Shown: positions 57,178 to 64,000 of the stretch, one piece after another
How positions within the stretch are numbered: the stretch's first letter is position 1
Layout: every line of letters begins with the position of its first letter
Source: Microbacterium excoecariae
Lineage (GTDB): Bacteria > Actinomycetota > Actinomycetes > Actinomycetales > Microbacteriaceae
Length of the DNA: 64,000 nt
Direction of reading: 5' to 3'
Assembly (NCBI RefSeq): GCF_011326725.1
Contig: NZ_JAANCO010000001.1
Location: 2,269,115-2,333,114, forward strand
Notes under the pieces: model-generated
Database searches by the model: none
The model's input: only the letters and a program-made list of their open reading frames with translations
Told to the model about the DNA's origin: nothing
Translations under genes and position numbers: made by a program

Positions 57178-57848
57178 GTGCTCACCCGCTTCACGGCGCC
57201 CGGGACCTTCGCGTCGGGCGCGCGCAGGTACAGCGGTTCGGCGAGCTCGGGGATCCGCCCCACCCGCAGCTGGCGCCCCGCGAGCACGCCCACGGCTCCC
57301 GCGGGGATACGGGTCGTGAGCGCGGGGGCGGGCCGCGCGGCGTCGAGCGCGGGATGGGAGGTAACGGGCGCAGTGTCGACGGCGGCGGGCGCGGGAACGG
57401 ATGGCGCCGCGGGCGCGAGCGTGGGGCCGGAGACGCGGGCGGGAATGCCGTCGGCGTCGAGGCCGCGATACGTGGACACGGCGTGCTCGCGGCGGCGGGC
57501 GTCCGTGACGACGACGAGATCGGGGGCCTCCGCCGCCTCGAGGGCCTCGAGCGCGACGGCGTCGTGGCTGACGACGGGGACGACGTCGATGCCCCGGCCC
57601 GCGGCGAACGCGCGCGCGGCGGCGATGCCGATCCGGAGGCCCGTGAAGGGCCCCGGACCCATGCCCGCGGCGACGTGGGTAATGTCGGCCGGTGCGGCGC
57701 CCGACGCGGCGAGCGCCTCGAGGATGAGGTCGCCGATAACCTCCGCGTGGCCGCGCGTCTCGGCGCGCTCGGCGACGCCGCGCACGTCGCCGTCCGTCGT
57801 CACGACGGCAACGCCGGATCCGAGGGAGGTGTCGATGGCGAGGATCAC
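57174..57848 (-). CDS. tsaB: tRNA threonylcarbamoyladenosine biosynthesis protein TsaB
   Basis: 224 residues. ASKHA-fold partner of TsaD: MILAIDTSLGSGVAVVTTDG, HAEVIGDLILEAL and MGPGPFTGLRIGIAAARAFA are typical. The C-terminal half holds an Ala/Pro-rich low-complexity stretch (about 143-175) before LYLRAPDAK. The GTG at 57848 is 6 nt after a TACGCT box, so this is the first gene of a tsaB-rimI-tsaD-membrane protein operon separate from tsaE. Confidence 0.94.
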   Translation of the reverse strand: MILAIDTSLGSGVAVVTTDGDVRGVAERAETRGHAEVIGDLILEALAASGAAPADITHVAAGMGPGPFTGLRIGIAAARAFAAGRGIDVVPVVSHDAVALEALEAAEAPDLVVVTDARRREHAVSTYRGLDADGIPARVSGPTLAPAAPSVPAPAAVDTAPVTSHPALDAARPAPALTTRIPAGAVGVLAGRQLRVGRIPELAEPLYLRAPDAKVPGAVKRVST

Positions 57849-57854
57849 GCTCCC

Positions 57855-57860
57855 AGCGTA
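57855..57860 (-). promoter_or_regulatory. -10 box (TACGCT), leaderless type, for tsaB-rimI-tsaD
   Basis: TACGCT on the minus strand ends 6 nt before the GTG at 57848. Confidence 0.45.
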
Positions 57861-57880
57861 TCGAGCCTTGCCTAGGAAGC

Positions 57881-57972
57881 CTCTGGCGACGCGGGGTGGA
57901 CCCGTGCCTCAGGCCACGCGGGACGGGGATCCGTTTCTCCGGCGACGCGGGGGCGTACCCGTGCCTCAGGCC
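57881..57972. repeat. Two direct copies of a ~35-bp sequence between tsaE and tsaB
   Basis: GGCGACGCGGGG (57885-57896 and 57941-57952) and CCCGTGCCTCAGGCC (57901-57915 and 57958-57972) recur at 56-57 bp spacing. The second copy includes the tsaE stop codon. Each unit can fold weakly around GCCTCAGGC, so they may form a duplicated terminator for tsaE. Confidence 0.7.
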
Positions 57973-58442
57973 GTATGGCGGGTGATCACGGCGGTTCGGG
58001 GCGCGTCGAGGTCGAGGTTCTCGGGGTCGTCCACCGCGTCGCCGACGGGGCGGGCGATCTCGATGTCCCACCACGCGTCGGCGATGTGCTGCACGGATCC
58101 GCGCCCCCACTCGAGGATCGTGACGGAGCCCTCGAGGTCGAGGCCGAGATCCTCGAGCTCCGAGGCGTCGCCGAGCCGGTAGGCGTCGGCGTGCACGAGG
58201 GGCGGGCCGCCCGTGACGGAGGGGTGCGTGCGGGCGATGACGAACGTCGGGCTCTGCACCGGGCCCCGGACCCCGAGGCCGTCGGCGATGCCGCGCGTCA
58301 GAGTCGTCTTGCCCGCACCCAGCGGTCCGGTCAGCACGAGTACGTCGCCCGCGCGGAGCCCGCGCCCGATCCGGCGGCCGAGCTCCTCCATCTCCTCCGC
58401 GGTCGCGATCGCGTACTCGCCCAGCATCTCGTCCGGCACCAT
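57966..58442 (-). CDS. tsaE: tRNA threonylcarbamoyladenosine biosynthesis ATPase TsaE
   Basis: 158 residues, standard size. Walker A GPLGAGKTT at 39-47, QSPTFVIARTHPS, LVHADAYRLGDASELEDLGLD and SVTILEWGRGS, all typical. Its ATPase activity drives turnover of the TsaBD complex. It lies downstream of alr but is separated from it by a 147-bp gap with a long imperfect inverted repeat, and from tsaB by direct repeats. Confidence 0.95.
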   Translation of the reverse strand: MVPDEMLGEYAIATAEEMEELGRRIGRGLRAGDVLVLTGPLGAGKTTLTRGIADGLGVRGPVQSPTFVIARTHPSVTGGPPLVHADAYRLGDASELEDLGLDLEGSVTILEWGRGSVQHIADAWWDIEIARPVGDAVDDPENLDLDAPRTAVITRHTA

Positions 58443-58477
58443 GGGTCCATTCTCCCCCGGCGCGTCGGCGCCACACT

Positions 58478-58570
58478 CCCCAACACAGCGCAGTCAATTT
58501 CTCGGCCGACGGCCCCGGAGCCGCGGAACTCGCGCGGCGAGGGCGAAATATGACTGCGTTGTGTTCGGGG
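58478..58570. repeat. 93-bp imperfect inverted repeat between alr and tsaE
   Basis: Outer arms (58478-58501 and 58545-58570) pair CCCCAACACAGCGCAGTCAA against the complement of a sequence ending GCGTTGTGTTCGGGG, with one mismatch and two single-base bulges. The interior can form further GC hairpins. Arms are AT-richer than neighbouring genes. Sequence unrelated to the 65-bp palindrome but of similar design and position (20 nt past the alr stop). Confidence 0.75.
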
Positions 58571-58589
58571 CCGCGGCGCGGGGGCCGCG

Positions 58590-59705
58590 TCAGCCGACGA
58601 CGGTGCGGCGCACGCGGGCTCCGATGCGCGTGACGATCTCGTAGTTGATCGTCCCCGCGGCGGCGGCCCACTCCTCGGCCGTGGGGGCGCCTGCCTGCGG
58701 ATCCCCGAACAGGACGGCCGGGTCGCCGACCGCGACGGCCGCGTCTCCGACGTCGACGACGAACTGGTCCATCGCGATCCGGCCGGCGACGCGGAAGCGG
58801 GCGCCGCGGATCCGCACCGGCCCGGATCCCGACGCCTGGCGGGGGACGCCGTCGGCGTACCCGAGCGGCACGAGGGCGAAGGTCGTCTCGGCCGCGGCGC
58901 GGTGCGTGTAGCCGTAGGACGCGCCGTGGCCCGCGCGCACGCGGCGCACCGCGGCGACGGGGGCGCGCAGGGTCATCGCGGGCCGCAGCCCGAGCGACGC
59001 CGAGGTGCGCCCCTCGAACGGCGAGAGGCCGTAGATGCCGAGCCCCACGCGCACGGCGTCGAACCGCGCCTCCGGCAGGTCGAGGGCGGCCCCGGTCGCC
59101 GCGAGGTGGCGGATCCGCGGCTGCAGCCCCGCCGCCGACGCCGCCTGAATCGCCTCCCGAAAGCGCGCGACCTGCGCGAGGTCGTCGGGCCGGCTCGTGC
59201 CCGACAGGTGGCTGAAGAGGCCCTCGACGCGGATACGCCCCGCCTGCTCGAGCCGCGCGGCCTCGGCGAACAGCGCGCCCCACTCCTCGGGCGCGGCGCC
59301 GTTGCGCCCGAGCCCCGTCTCGACCTTGAGGTGGACGGCGGCGGGCCCCGCGGCCGCGGCGCGCGCGAGCTGGGCGGATCCGGACACCCCGATCTCGATG
59401 CCGCAGGCCACGGCGGGCGCGAAGTCGGCGTCGGGCGCGTGCAGCCAGGCGACCAGGGGCGCGTCGATGCCGCCGTCGCGCAGCGCGAGGGCCTCGGCGA
59501 GGTCGGCCACGCCGAGCCGGCTCGCGCCGCCCGCGAGCGCCGCGCGCGCGGCCGTGAGCGCGCCGTGGCCGTACCCGTCGGCCTTGACGACCGCGATGAA
59601 CTCGCGGCTTCCCGCCGCGGCGCGCAGGGCGCGCACGTTGTGTTCGATCGCGCCCCGATCGATGAGCGCCTCGCGCGCGCCGCCGGCGGGGAAGGTGCCG
59701 CTCAC
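58590..59705 (-). CDS. alr: Alanine racemase
   Basis: 371 residues. PLP-dependent enzyme making D-alanine for peptidoglycan. The PLP lysine is Lys 41 in AVVKADGYGHG; the catalytic Tyr is in ASYGYTHR; HLKVETGLGRNG and RVGLGIYGLSP are conserved. It begins with a GTG overlapping the acpS stop (GTGA), which excludes the longer open frame running antisense through the next gene. Confidence 0.96.
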   Translation of the reverse strand: MSGTFPAGGAREALIDRGAIEHNVRALRAAAGSREFIAVVKADGYGHGALTAARAALAGGASRLGVADLAEALALRDGGIDAPLVAWLHAPDADFAPAVACGIEIGVSGSAQLARAAAAGPAAVHLKVETGLGRNGAAPEEWGALFAEAARLEQAGRIRVEGLFSHLSGTSRPDDLAQVARFREAIQAASAAGLQPRIRHLAATGAALDLPEARFDAVRVGLGIYGLSPFEGRTSASLGLRPAMTLRAPVAAVRRVRAGHGASYGYTHRAAAETTFALVPLGYADGVPRQASGSGPVRIRGARFRVAGRIAMDQFVVDVGDAAVAVGDPAVLFGDPQAGAPTAEEWAAAAGTINYEIVTRIGARVRRTVVG

Positions 59706-60061
59706 GCGTCGCCCTCGAGGATCGCGTAGGCGAGCGCGAGGCCGCCGTCGTGCGAGAGCGAGAGGTGGTGCCGCGTCACGCCGCGGCCCGCGAGGGTCCG
59801 CTCGGTGTCGCCCGTGACGACGTAGGCGGGTGCCTGTCGCTCTCCGAGGCGCGGCACCTCGATCTCCTGCCAGCGCACCCCGTGGGATCCGCCCAGTGCC
59901 TTGATGAGCGCCTCCTTGGCGGCGTACCGCGCCGCGAGCGATCGCAACGGCAGCTCGCGCTCGTGCGGCGTGAACAGGCGCTCCATGAGGCGGGGCGAGT
60001 GCGTGATCTGGCCCTCGAATCGCTCGATGTCGACCATGTCGACGCCGATCCCGACGATCAC
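59702..60061 (-). CDS. acpS: Holo-[acyl-carrier-protein] synthase
   Basis: 119 residues. GIGVDMVDIERFE (metal-binding Asp) and RYAAKEALIKALGG are the AcpS signatures; HHLSLSHDGGLALAYAIL is near the end. It attaches 4'-phosphopantetheine to acyl carrier protein. GTG start with AAGGGG upstream; TAGACT (60088-60093) is a plausible -10 with a leader of about 20 nt. Translationally coupled to alr. Confidence 0.95.
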   Translation of the reverse strand: MIVGIGVDMVDIERFEGQITHSPRLMERLFTPHERELPLRSLAARYAAKEALIKALGGSHGVRWQEIEVPRLGERQAPAYVVTGDTERTLAGRGVTRHHLSLSHDGGLALAYAILEGDA

Positions 60062-60105
60062 GCCTGCCCCTTCGTGCCCATGGGTGAAGTCTAGGCGCCC
60101 GGCGC

Positions 60106-61449
60106 TCAGGCGATCGGGAGGACGCAGTTCGGCGTGGGGTGCTCGACGCGGTGCCGAACGCGCCCGACGGCGCCCGTGCGGGCGTCGACGCCGAGCGAGA
60201 CGATCTCGTCCGAGCCCTGGCCCGCGACGAGCAGCGTGTCCCGCACGAGCACATGGTGCCGGGGCGTCGTGACGCCCGCCTCGGCGACGCCCACGAGCTC
60301 AAGCCGCTCCCCCTGCCCCGCCACGCGCACCGCGGCGATGCCGTCGCTGCCGCGCAGTCCGGCGTAGAGGAAGGAGCCATCGGCGGATCCCGCGAGCTCC
60401 GCCGCCGTATCGCCCGCGAGCGCCCCCGTCTGCACCCCCGCGACGAGCGCCCAGCGCCCGTCGCGCCCGGGCGCGAGCACGAAGATCTCGCACGTGAACT
60501 CCGTCACGACGTACAGGTGGCCGCTCGCGTGCAGGGACATGTGCCGCGGGCCCGTCCCGAACGGCAGCGCCACCTCGTGGTCGGGCACGAGGCCGGCCGG
60601 CCCGACGCGCCAGATGCGCACGAGGTCGTAGCCGAGGTCCGTCGTCGCCACACGCCCGTCCGGGAGGAAGCGCGCGGCGTGCGCGCGGGTCGGGCGCGGA
60701 CCCTGCGGATCCGCCGCCTCGCGCAGCACGCCCGCGGGCGAGGCATCGAGGATCGCCCGGACCGCGGGGTCGTCGAACGGATCCGCGGACCCGCCGCCCA
60801 GGAGAGCGCGCAGCTCCGCCGCGGGATCGGACCCGTCGTCCGTGCCGGCGAGCATGGCCGCGAGGCGCGAGGGATCGGATCCGCCGTCCACGAGCGCGGC
60901 GAGGTCGACCGCGCCGGAGAAGTCGGTCACCGTGGCGTCAGGCTCCGGGGCGTCGCCCGCGAGGAGCCGCCGCGCGATGTCGGCGGCGTCGTTCTCCTCC
61001 GGTGCGGGGGCGTCGGGCTCCGGCACGGCGTAGGGGTCGCGCGCCGGGGCCGCGACGCGCGGCGCGCCGAGGGCGCCGGTCGCCCCGAGCGGAACCTCCA
61101 CGACGCGGCCGTCGCCCCAGCACGAGGCGACGAGCCGGCTCCCGTCGGGCGCGACGGCGATGTGGCAGACGGCCGATCCGGCCTCCACCGGATCCCCCAG
61201 CGGCTCGAGCGCGGTCTCGCCCGCGCGGCGGAAGGCGGCGACCCGGCCGGATCCCTCGAGCGCCGCGTAGACCACGCCGCCGCGCGGGTGGCGCGCGAGC
61301 CACGTGGGCGAGGGGGCCTCGACCGCGAGCCCGCGGTCGGTGAGCACCCCGCCCGCGAGCGGGGAGTCCGGCTCGCCCGCCGCGACGATACCGATGCCGG
61401 CGCCGTTCGCGCCCATGTCCGCCCCGCGCCCGCCGATCCAGAACCTCAT
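60106..61449 (-). CDS. Lactonase-family beta-propeller protein with an acidic insertion
   Basis: 447 residues. The N-terminal (about 1-130) and C-terminal (about 235-447) parts look like the seven-bladed lactonase family (6-phosphogluconolactonase Pgl-like: TWLARHPRGGVVYAALEG, VCHIAVAPDGSRLVASCWGDG, GTGPRHMSLHASGHLYVVTEF, TPRHHVLVRDTLLVAGQGSDEI). Between them is about 100 residues of acidic, low-complexity sequence (AVPEPDAPAPEENDAADIARRL...) that ordinary members lack. Enzymatic activity is inferred only. It is a single gene between glmS and acpS. Confidence 0.8.
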   Translation of the reverse strand: MRFWIGGRGADMGANGAGIGIVAAGEPDSPLAGGVLTDRGLAVEAPSPTWLARHPRGGVVYAALEGSGRVAAFRRAGETALEPLGDPVEAGSAVCHIAVAPDGSRLVASCWGDGRVVEVPLGATGALGAPRVAAPARDPYAVPEPDAPAPEENDAADIARRLLAGDAPEPDATVTDFSGAVDLAALVDGGSDPSRLAAMLAGTDDGSDPAAELRALLGGGSADPFDDPAVRAILDASPAGVLREAADPQGPRPTRAHAARFLPDGRVATTDLGYDLVRIWRVGPAGLVPDHEVALPFGTGPRHMSLHASGHLYVVTEFTCEIFVLAPGRDGRWALVAGVQTGALAGDTAAELAGSADGSFLYAGLRGSDGIAAVRVAGQGERLELVGVAEAGVTTPRHHVLVRDTLLVAGQGSDEIVSLGVDARTGAVGRVRHRVEHPTPNCVLPIA

Positions 61450-61486
61450 GGATCCATCATGGCGGACGCCGCGGCGCCCGCGCGCG

Positions 61487-63337
61487 CTACTCGACCGTGA
61501 CGGACTTCGCGAGGTTGCGCGGCTGGTCGACGTCGAGGCCCTTGGCCGTGGCGAGCCCCATCGCGAAGATGTGCAGCGGCACGACGGCGAGGATCGGCTC
61601 GAACAGCGGGCTGGCGAGCGGGATGCGTAGCACCTCGTCGGCCTTCGGCAGCACGGCGGAGTCGCCCTGCTCGGCGATCGCGATCACGCGGGCGCCGCGG
61701 GCGCGGACCTCCTCGATGCTCGAGATCACCTTGGCGTGCATCGTTGCGGCGCCGCGCGGCGACGGGACGACGACGAAGATCGGCTGGCCGGGCTCGACGA
61801 GCGCGATCGGCCCGTGCTTGAGCTCGCCGGCGGCGAAGCCCTCCGCGTGGATGTAGGAGATCTCCTTGAGCTTCAGCGCGCCCTCCAGCGCGATGGGGAA
61901 GCCCACGCCGCGCCCGAGGAACAGCACGGAGCGCGTGTCGGCCATCCAGTGCGCGAGCTGGTCGACGCGCTCCTGCTCGTTGTCGAGGATCCACTGGATC
62001 TTGCCGGGCAGGTCCTCCAGCTGCGCGATGGCGTCGGCGGCGACCTCCTCCGGCAGCGTGCCGCGGACCTGGCCCACGTGCAGGGCCAGCAGGTACAGCG
62101 CCGTGATCTGCGCGACGAACGCCTTCGTCGACGCGACGGCGACCTCGGGGCCGGCGTGCGTGTAGACGATCGCGTCGGACTCGCGCGGGATCGTCGCGCC
62201 CTGGGTGTTGCAGATCGAGAGGGTCTTCGCGCCGAGGCGCGCGGCCTCCTTGACGGCCATCAGCGTGTCCATCGTCTCGCCGGACTGACTGATGGACACG
62301 ACGAGGGTGCGGTCCGAGACGATCGGATCGCGATACCGGAACTCGTGCGCGAGCTCGACGTCGACGGGGACGCGGGCCCACTGCTCGATCGCGTACTTGC
62401 CGACGAGGCCCGAGTAGTAGGCCGTGCCGCAGGCGAGGATCACGACGCGGTCGATGTCGGTGAACAACGCGTCGAGGCCGTCGAGCTCGGGGATCGTGAT
62501 GCGGCCGTCGTGGATCCGCCCGCGCACCGTGTTGGCGACGGCCTCGGGCTCCTCCGAGACCTCCTTCGCCATGAAGCTCGACCAGCCGCCCTTGTCGGCC
62601 GCCGCCGCGTCCCACGACACCTCGAAGGGCGTCGCCTCGACGGGGGCACCCGCGAAGTCGGTGATCGTGACGCTGTCGGGCGTGATCGCGACGATCTGGT
62701 CCTGCCCGATCGCGAGCGCGCTGCGGGTGTGCTCGACGAACGCGGCGACGTCGGATCCGAGGAAGTTCTCGCCCTCGCCCAGCCCGATCACGAGCGGCGA
62801 GTTGCGGCGCGCGCCGACGACGAGCCCCGGGTGGTCCTCGTGCATCGCGAGCAGCGTGAAGGCGCCCTCGAGGCGGGTCACGACGGCGCGGAAGGCGGCC
62901 TCGAGGTCGCCCGTGCGGCGGTATTCGCGGCCGATGAGCGCGGCCGCGACCTCGGTGTCGGTCTCGCTGCGGAAGACGACGCCCTCCGTCTCCAGCTCGG
63001 CGCGCAGGGCGCCGAAGTTCTCGATGATGCCGTTGTGGATGACGGCCAGGCGGTCGTCGTCGGCGAGGTGCGGGTGCGCGTTCTCGTCGGTCGGGCCGCC
63101 ATGCGTCGCCCAGCGGGTGTGGCCGATGCCGGTCGTGCCGGCCGCGAGCGGCGCGTCGGCGAGGGAGTCGCGTAGCCGCGCGAGCTTGCCGGCGCGCTTG
63201 CGCATCCCCAGGTGGCCCTCGCCGTCCACGACGGCGATGCCGGCGGAGTCATACCCGCGGTACTCGAGGCGGGCGAGGCCCGAGATGAGGATGTCCTGGC
63301 TCGGACGGGGACCCACGTATCCGACGATTCCACACAT
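61487..63337 (-). CDS. glmS: Glucosamine-6-phosphate synthase (glutamine:fructose-6-phosphate aminotransferase)
   Basis: 616 residues. The N-terminal Ntn glutaminase domain starts MCGIVGYVG, where Cys 2 becomes the nucleophile, followed by LARLEYRGYDSAGIA and IGHTRWATHG. The C-terminal two SIS domains have VSISQSGETMDTL and end PRNLAKSVTVE. It feeds UDP-GlcNAc synthesis, the anabolic opposite of the nagB block at the other end of the window. The ATG at 63337 lies 7 nt after TACGAT (63345-63350), which excludes an in-frame ATG at 63346. Confidence 0.97.
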   Translation of the reverse strand: MCGIVGYVGPRPSQDILISGLARLEYRGYDSAGIAVVDGEGHLGMRKRAGKLARLRDSLADAPLAAGTTGIGHTRWATHGGPTDENAHPHLADDDRLAVIHNGIIENFGALRAELETEGVVFRSETDTEVAAALIGREYRRTGDLEAAFRAVVTRLEGAFTLLAMHEDHPGLVVGARRNSPLVIGLGEGENFLGSDVAAFVEHTRSALAIGQDQIVAITPDSVTITDFAGAPVEATPFEVSWDAAAADKGGWSSFMAKEVSEEPEAVANTVRGRIHDGRITIPELDGLDALFTDIDRVVILACGTAYYSGLVGKYAIEQWARVPVDVELAHEFRYRDPIVSDRTLVVSISQSGETMDTLMAVKEAARLGAKTLSICNTQGATIPRESDAIVYTHAGPEVAVASTKAFVAQITALYLLALHVGQVRGTLPEEVAADAIAQLEDLPGKIQWILDNEQERVDQLAHWMADTRSVLFLGRGVGFPIALEGALKLKEISYIHAEGFAAGELKHGPIALVEPGQPIFVVVPSPRGAATMHAKVISSIEEVRARGARVIAIAEQGDSAVLPKADEVLRIPLASPLFEPILAVVPLHIFAMGLATAKGLDVDQPRNLAKSVTVE

Positions 63338-63344
63338 GGGATTC

Positions 63345-63350
63345 ATCGTA
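63345..63350 (-). promoter_or_regulatory. -10 box (TACGAT), leaderless type, for glmS
   Basis: TACGAT on the minus strand ends 7 nt before the ATG. It fixes the start so that Cys follows the initiator Met. Confidence 0.45.
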
Positions 63351-63396
63351 GGCGGGCACCCCTGACAATCCCGCCAGGAGCGCGCCGACGGATCCG

Positions 63397-64000
63397 TCAG
63401 AGCTTGCGCAGGAGCACGCGATCGACCGCGTGGTCGGCGCCCTTGCGCAACACGAGCGTGCCGCGGTGCTTCGTCGGCTCGACGTTCTCCACGAGGTTCG
63501 GCAGGTTGATGTCGTTCCAGATGCCCCGCGCCGTCTCGATCGCCTCGGCGTCGGAGAGGTGCTGGAAGACGTTGAAGTACGAGGCGGGGTTGCTGAACGC
63601 GCCCTCGCGCAGCGCGAGGAAGCGGTTCACGAACCACTGCTCGATGTGGCTCGTGTCGGCGTCGACGTAGATCGAGAAGTCGAACAGGTCGCTCACGGCG
63701 ACGTCGTTCGGCGAGGGCGGCGGCTGGAGCACGTTGAGGCCCTCGACGATGAGCACGTCCGGGCTGCGCACGACGACCGACGCGTCGGGCATGATGTCGT
63801 ACTTCATGTGCGAGTAGAACGGCGCCCGCACCTCGGCCTCGCCGGACTTCACGCGCGCGACGAAGTCGACGAGCGCGCGCCGGTCGTACGACTCGGGGAA
63901 GCCCTTGCGGCTCATGATCCCGCGCCGCTCGAGCTCGGCGTTCGGGTACAGGAATCCGTCGGTCGTAACGAGCTCGACGCGCGGGGTGTCCGACCAGCGG
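63397..64000 (-). CDS. coaA: Pantothenate kinase, type I (5' part beyond window)
   Basis: About 201 C-terminal residues are visible. [17 protein letters not shown] then [40 protein letters not shown] and [19 protein letters not shown] are standard type I CoaA motifs. It phosphorylates pantothenate in CoA synthesis. The Walker A motif and start lie outside the window. It ends 59 bp before glmS; a 12-bp palindrome GACGGATCCGTC sits at its stop. Confidence 0.95.
   Translation of the reverse strand, partial: RWSDTPRVELVTTDGFLYPNAELERRGIMSRKGFPESYDRRALVDFVARVKSGEAEVRAPFYSHMKYDIMPDASVVVRSPDVLIVEGLNVLQPPPSPNDVAVSDLFDFSIYVDADTSHIEQWFVNRFLALREGAFSNPASYFNVFQHLSDAEAIETARGIWNDINLPNLVENVEPTKHRGTLVLRKGADHAVDRVLLRKL

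Overview
The window is 64 kb of very GC-rich DNA (roughly 70% or more by eye) with dense coding, short intergenic gaps, many ATGA/GTGA stop-start overlaps, frequent GTG starts and near-exclusive G/C third positions. Gene content and order (guaB-guaB3-SURF1-DUF3817-guaA; coaA-glmS-...-acpS-alr-tsaE / tsaB-rimI-tsaD; sucCD next to a DUF6350 protein and purNH; a CIRCE-controlled lone groES) point to an actinobacterium of the Micrococcales, most likely Microbacteriaceae. The genus cannot be settled by reading alone. There is no phage, transposase, CRISPR array, tRNA or rRNA that I can see, and no gap longer than about 250 bp lacks a gene.

Layout. 1-7664: an amino-sugar/chitobiose block on the minus strand (solute-binding lipoprotein, two permeases, ROK kinase, nagB cut by the window edge), its ROK repressor, and a divergent cytoplasmic GH20 hexosaminidase. 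7758-9787: L,D-transpeptidase and a GNAT acetyltransferase. 9848-13527: a heterodimeric ABC exporter. 13671-17232: purH, purN and a DUF6350 membrane protein. 17341-19431: sucCD. 19611-21100: a 51-residue membrane protein and a divergent acyl-CoA dehydrogenase. 21107-23783: methionine importer metQNI. 23884-27435: SseB-domain protein and PcrA/UvrD helicase. 27587-29779: GntR regulator and AGCS amino-acid:cation symporter. 29828-31842: glycerophosphodiesterase and a Bax inhibitor-1 family protein.

32090-35054 is the most unusual block: a translationally coupled DUF4956 membrane protein and VTC-type polyphosphate polymerase-like protein, followed by a secreted Cthe_2159-type beta-helix lipoprotein. 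Two 11-nt GTTCACC direct repeats that resemble a PhoP PHO box lie just before the first start codon. 35072-40029: an S33 peptidase, an MFS transporter with an operator-like palindrome over its -10, a TetR regulator and a beta-lactamase-fold lipoprotein. 40118-45696: the guanine-nucleotide operon with an embedded SURF1 gene. 45945-49985: branched-chain amino-acid ABC transporter livHMGF, whose LivH carries an extra secreted N-terminal domain. Its likely binding protein sits apart at 53924-55192. 50004-53819: methyltransferase, groES, MscS and RarD. 55245-64000: tsaD-rimI-tsaB, tsaE, acpS-alr, a lactonase-fold protein, glmS and the 3' part of coaA.

Sequence-level signals beyond genes: (i) a 65-bp perfect palindrome with a near-identical second copy 2.1 kb away, one of which supplies the last codons and stop of a gene; (ii) about 150 GGATCC hexamers (hand count), several-fold above composition expectation, often as CGGATCCG; (iii) at least a dozen genes with a TAnnnT box 6-8 nt before the start codon, implying leaderless transcripts; (iv) two tandem CIRCE elements at groES; (v) strong hairpins between substrate-binding-protein and permease/ATPase genes in two unrelated importers.
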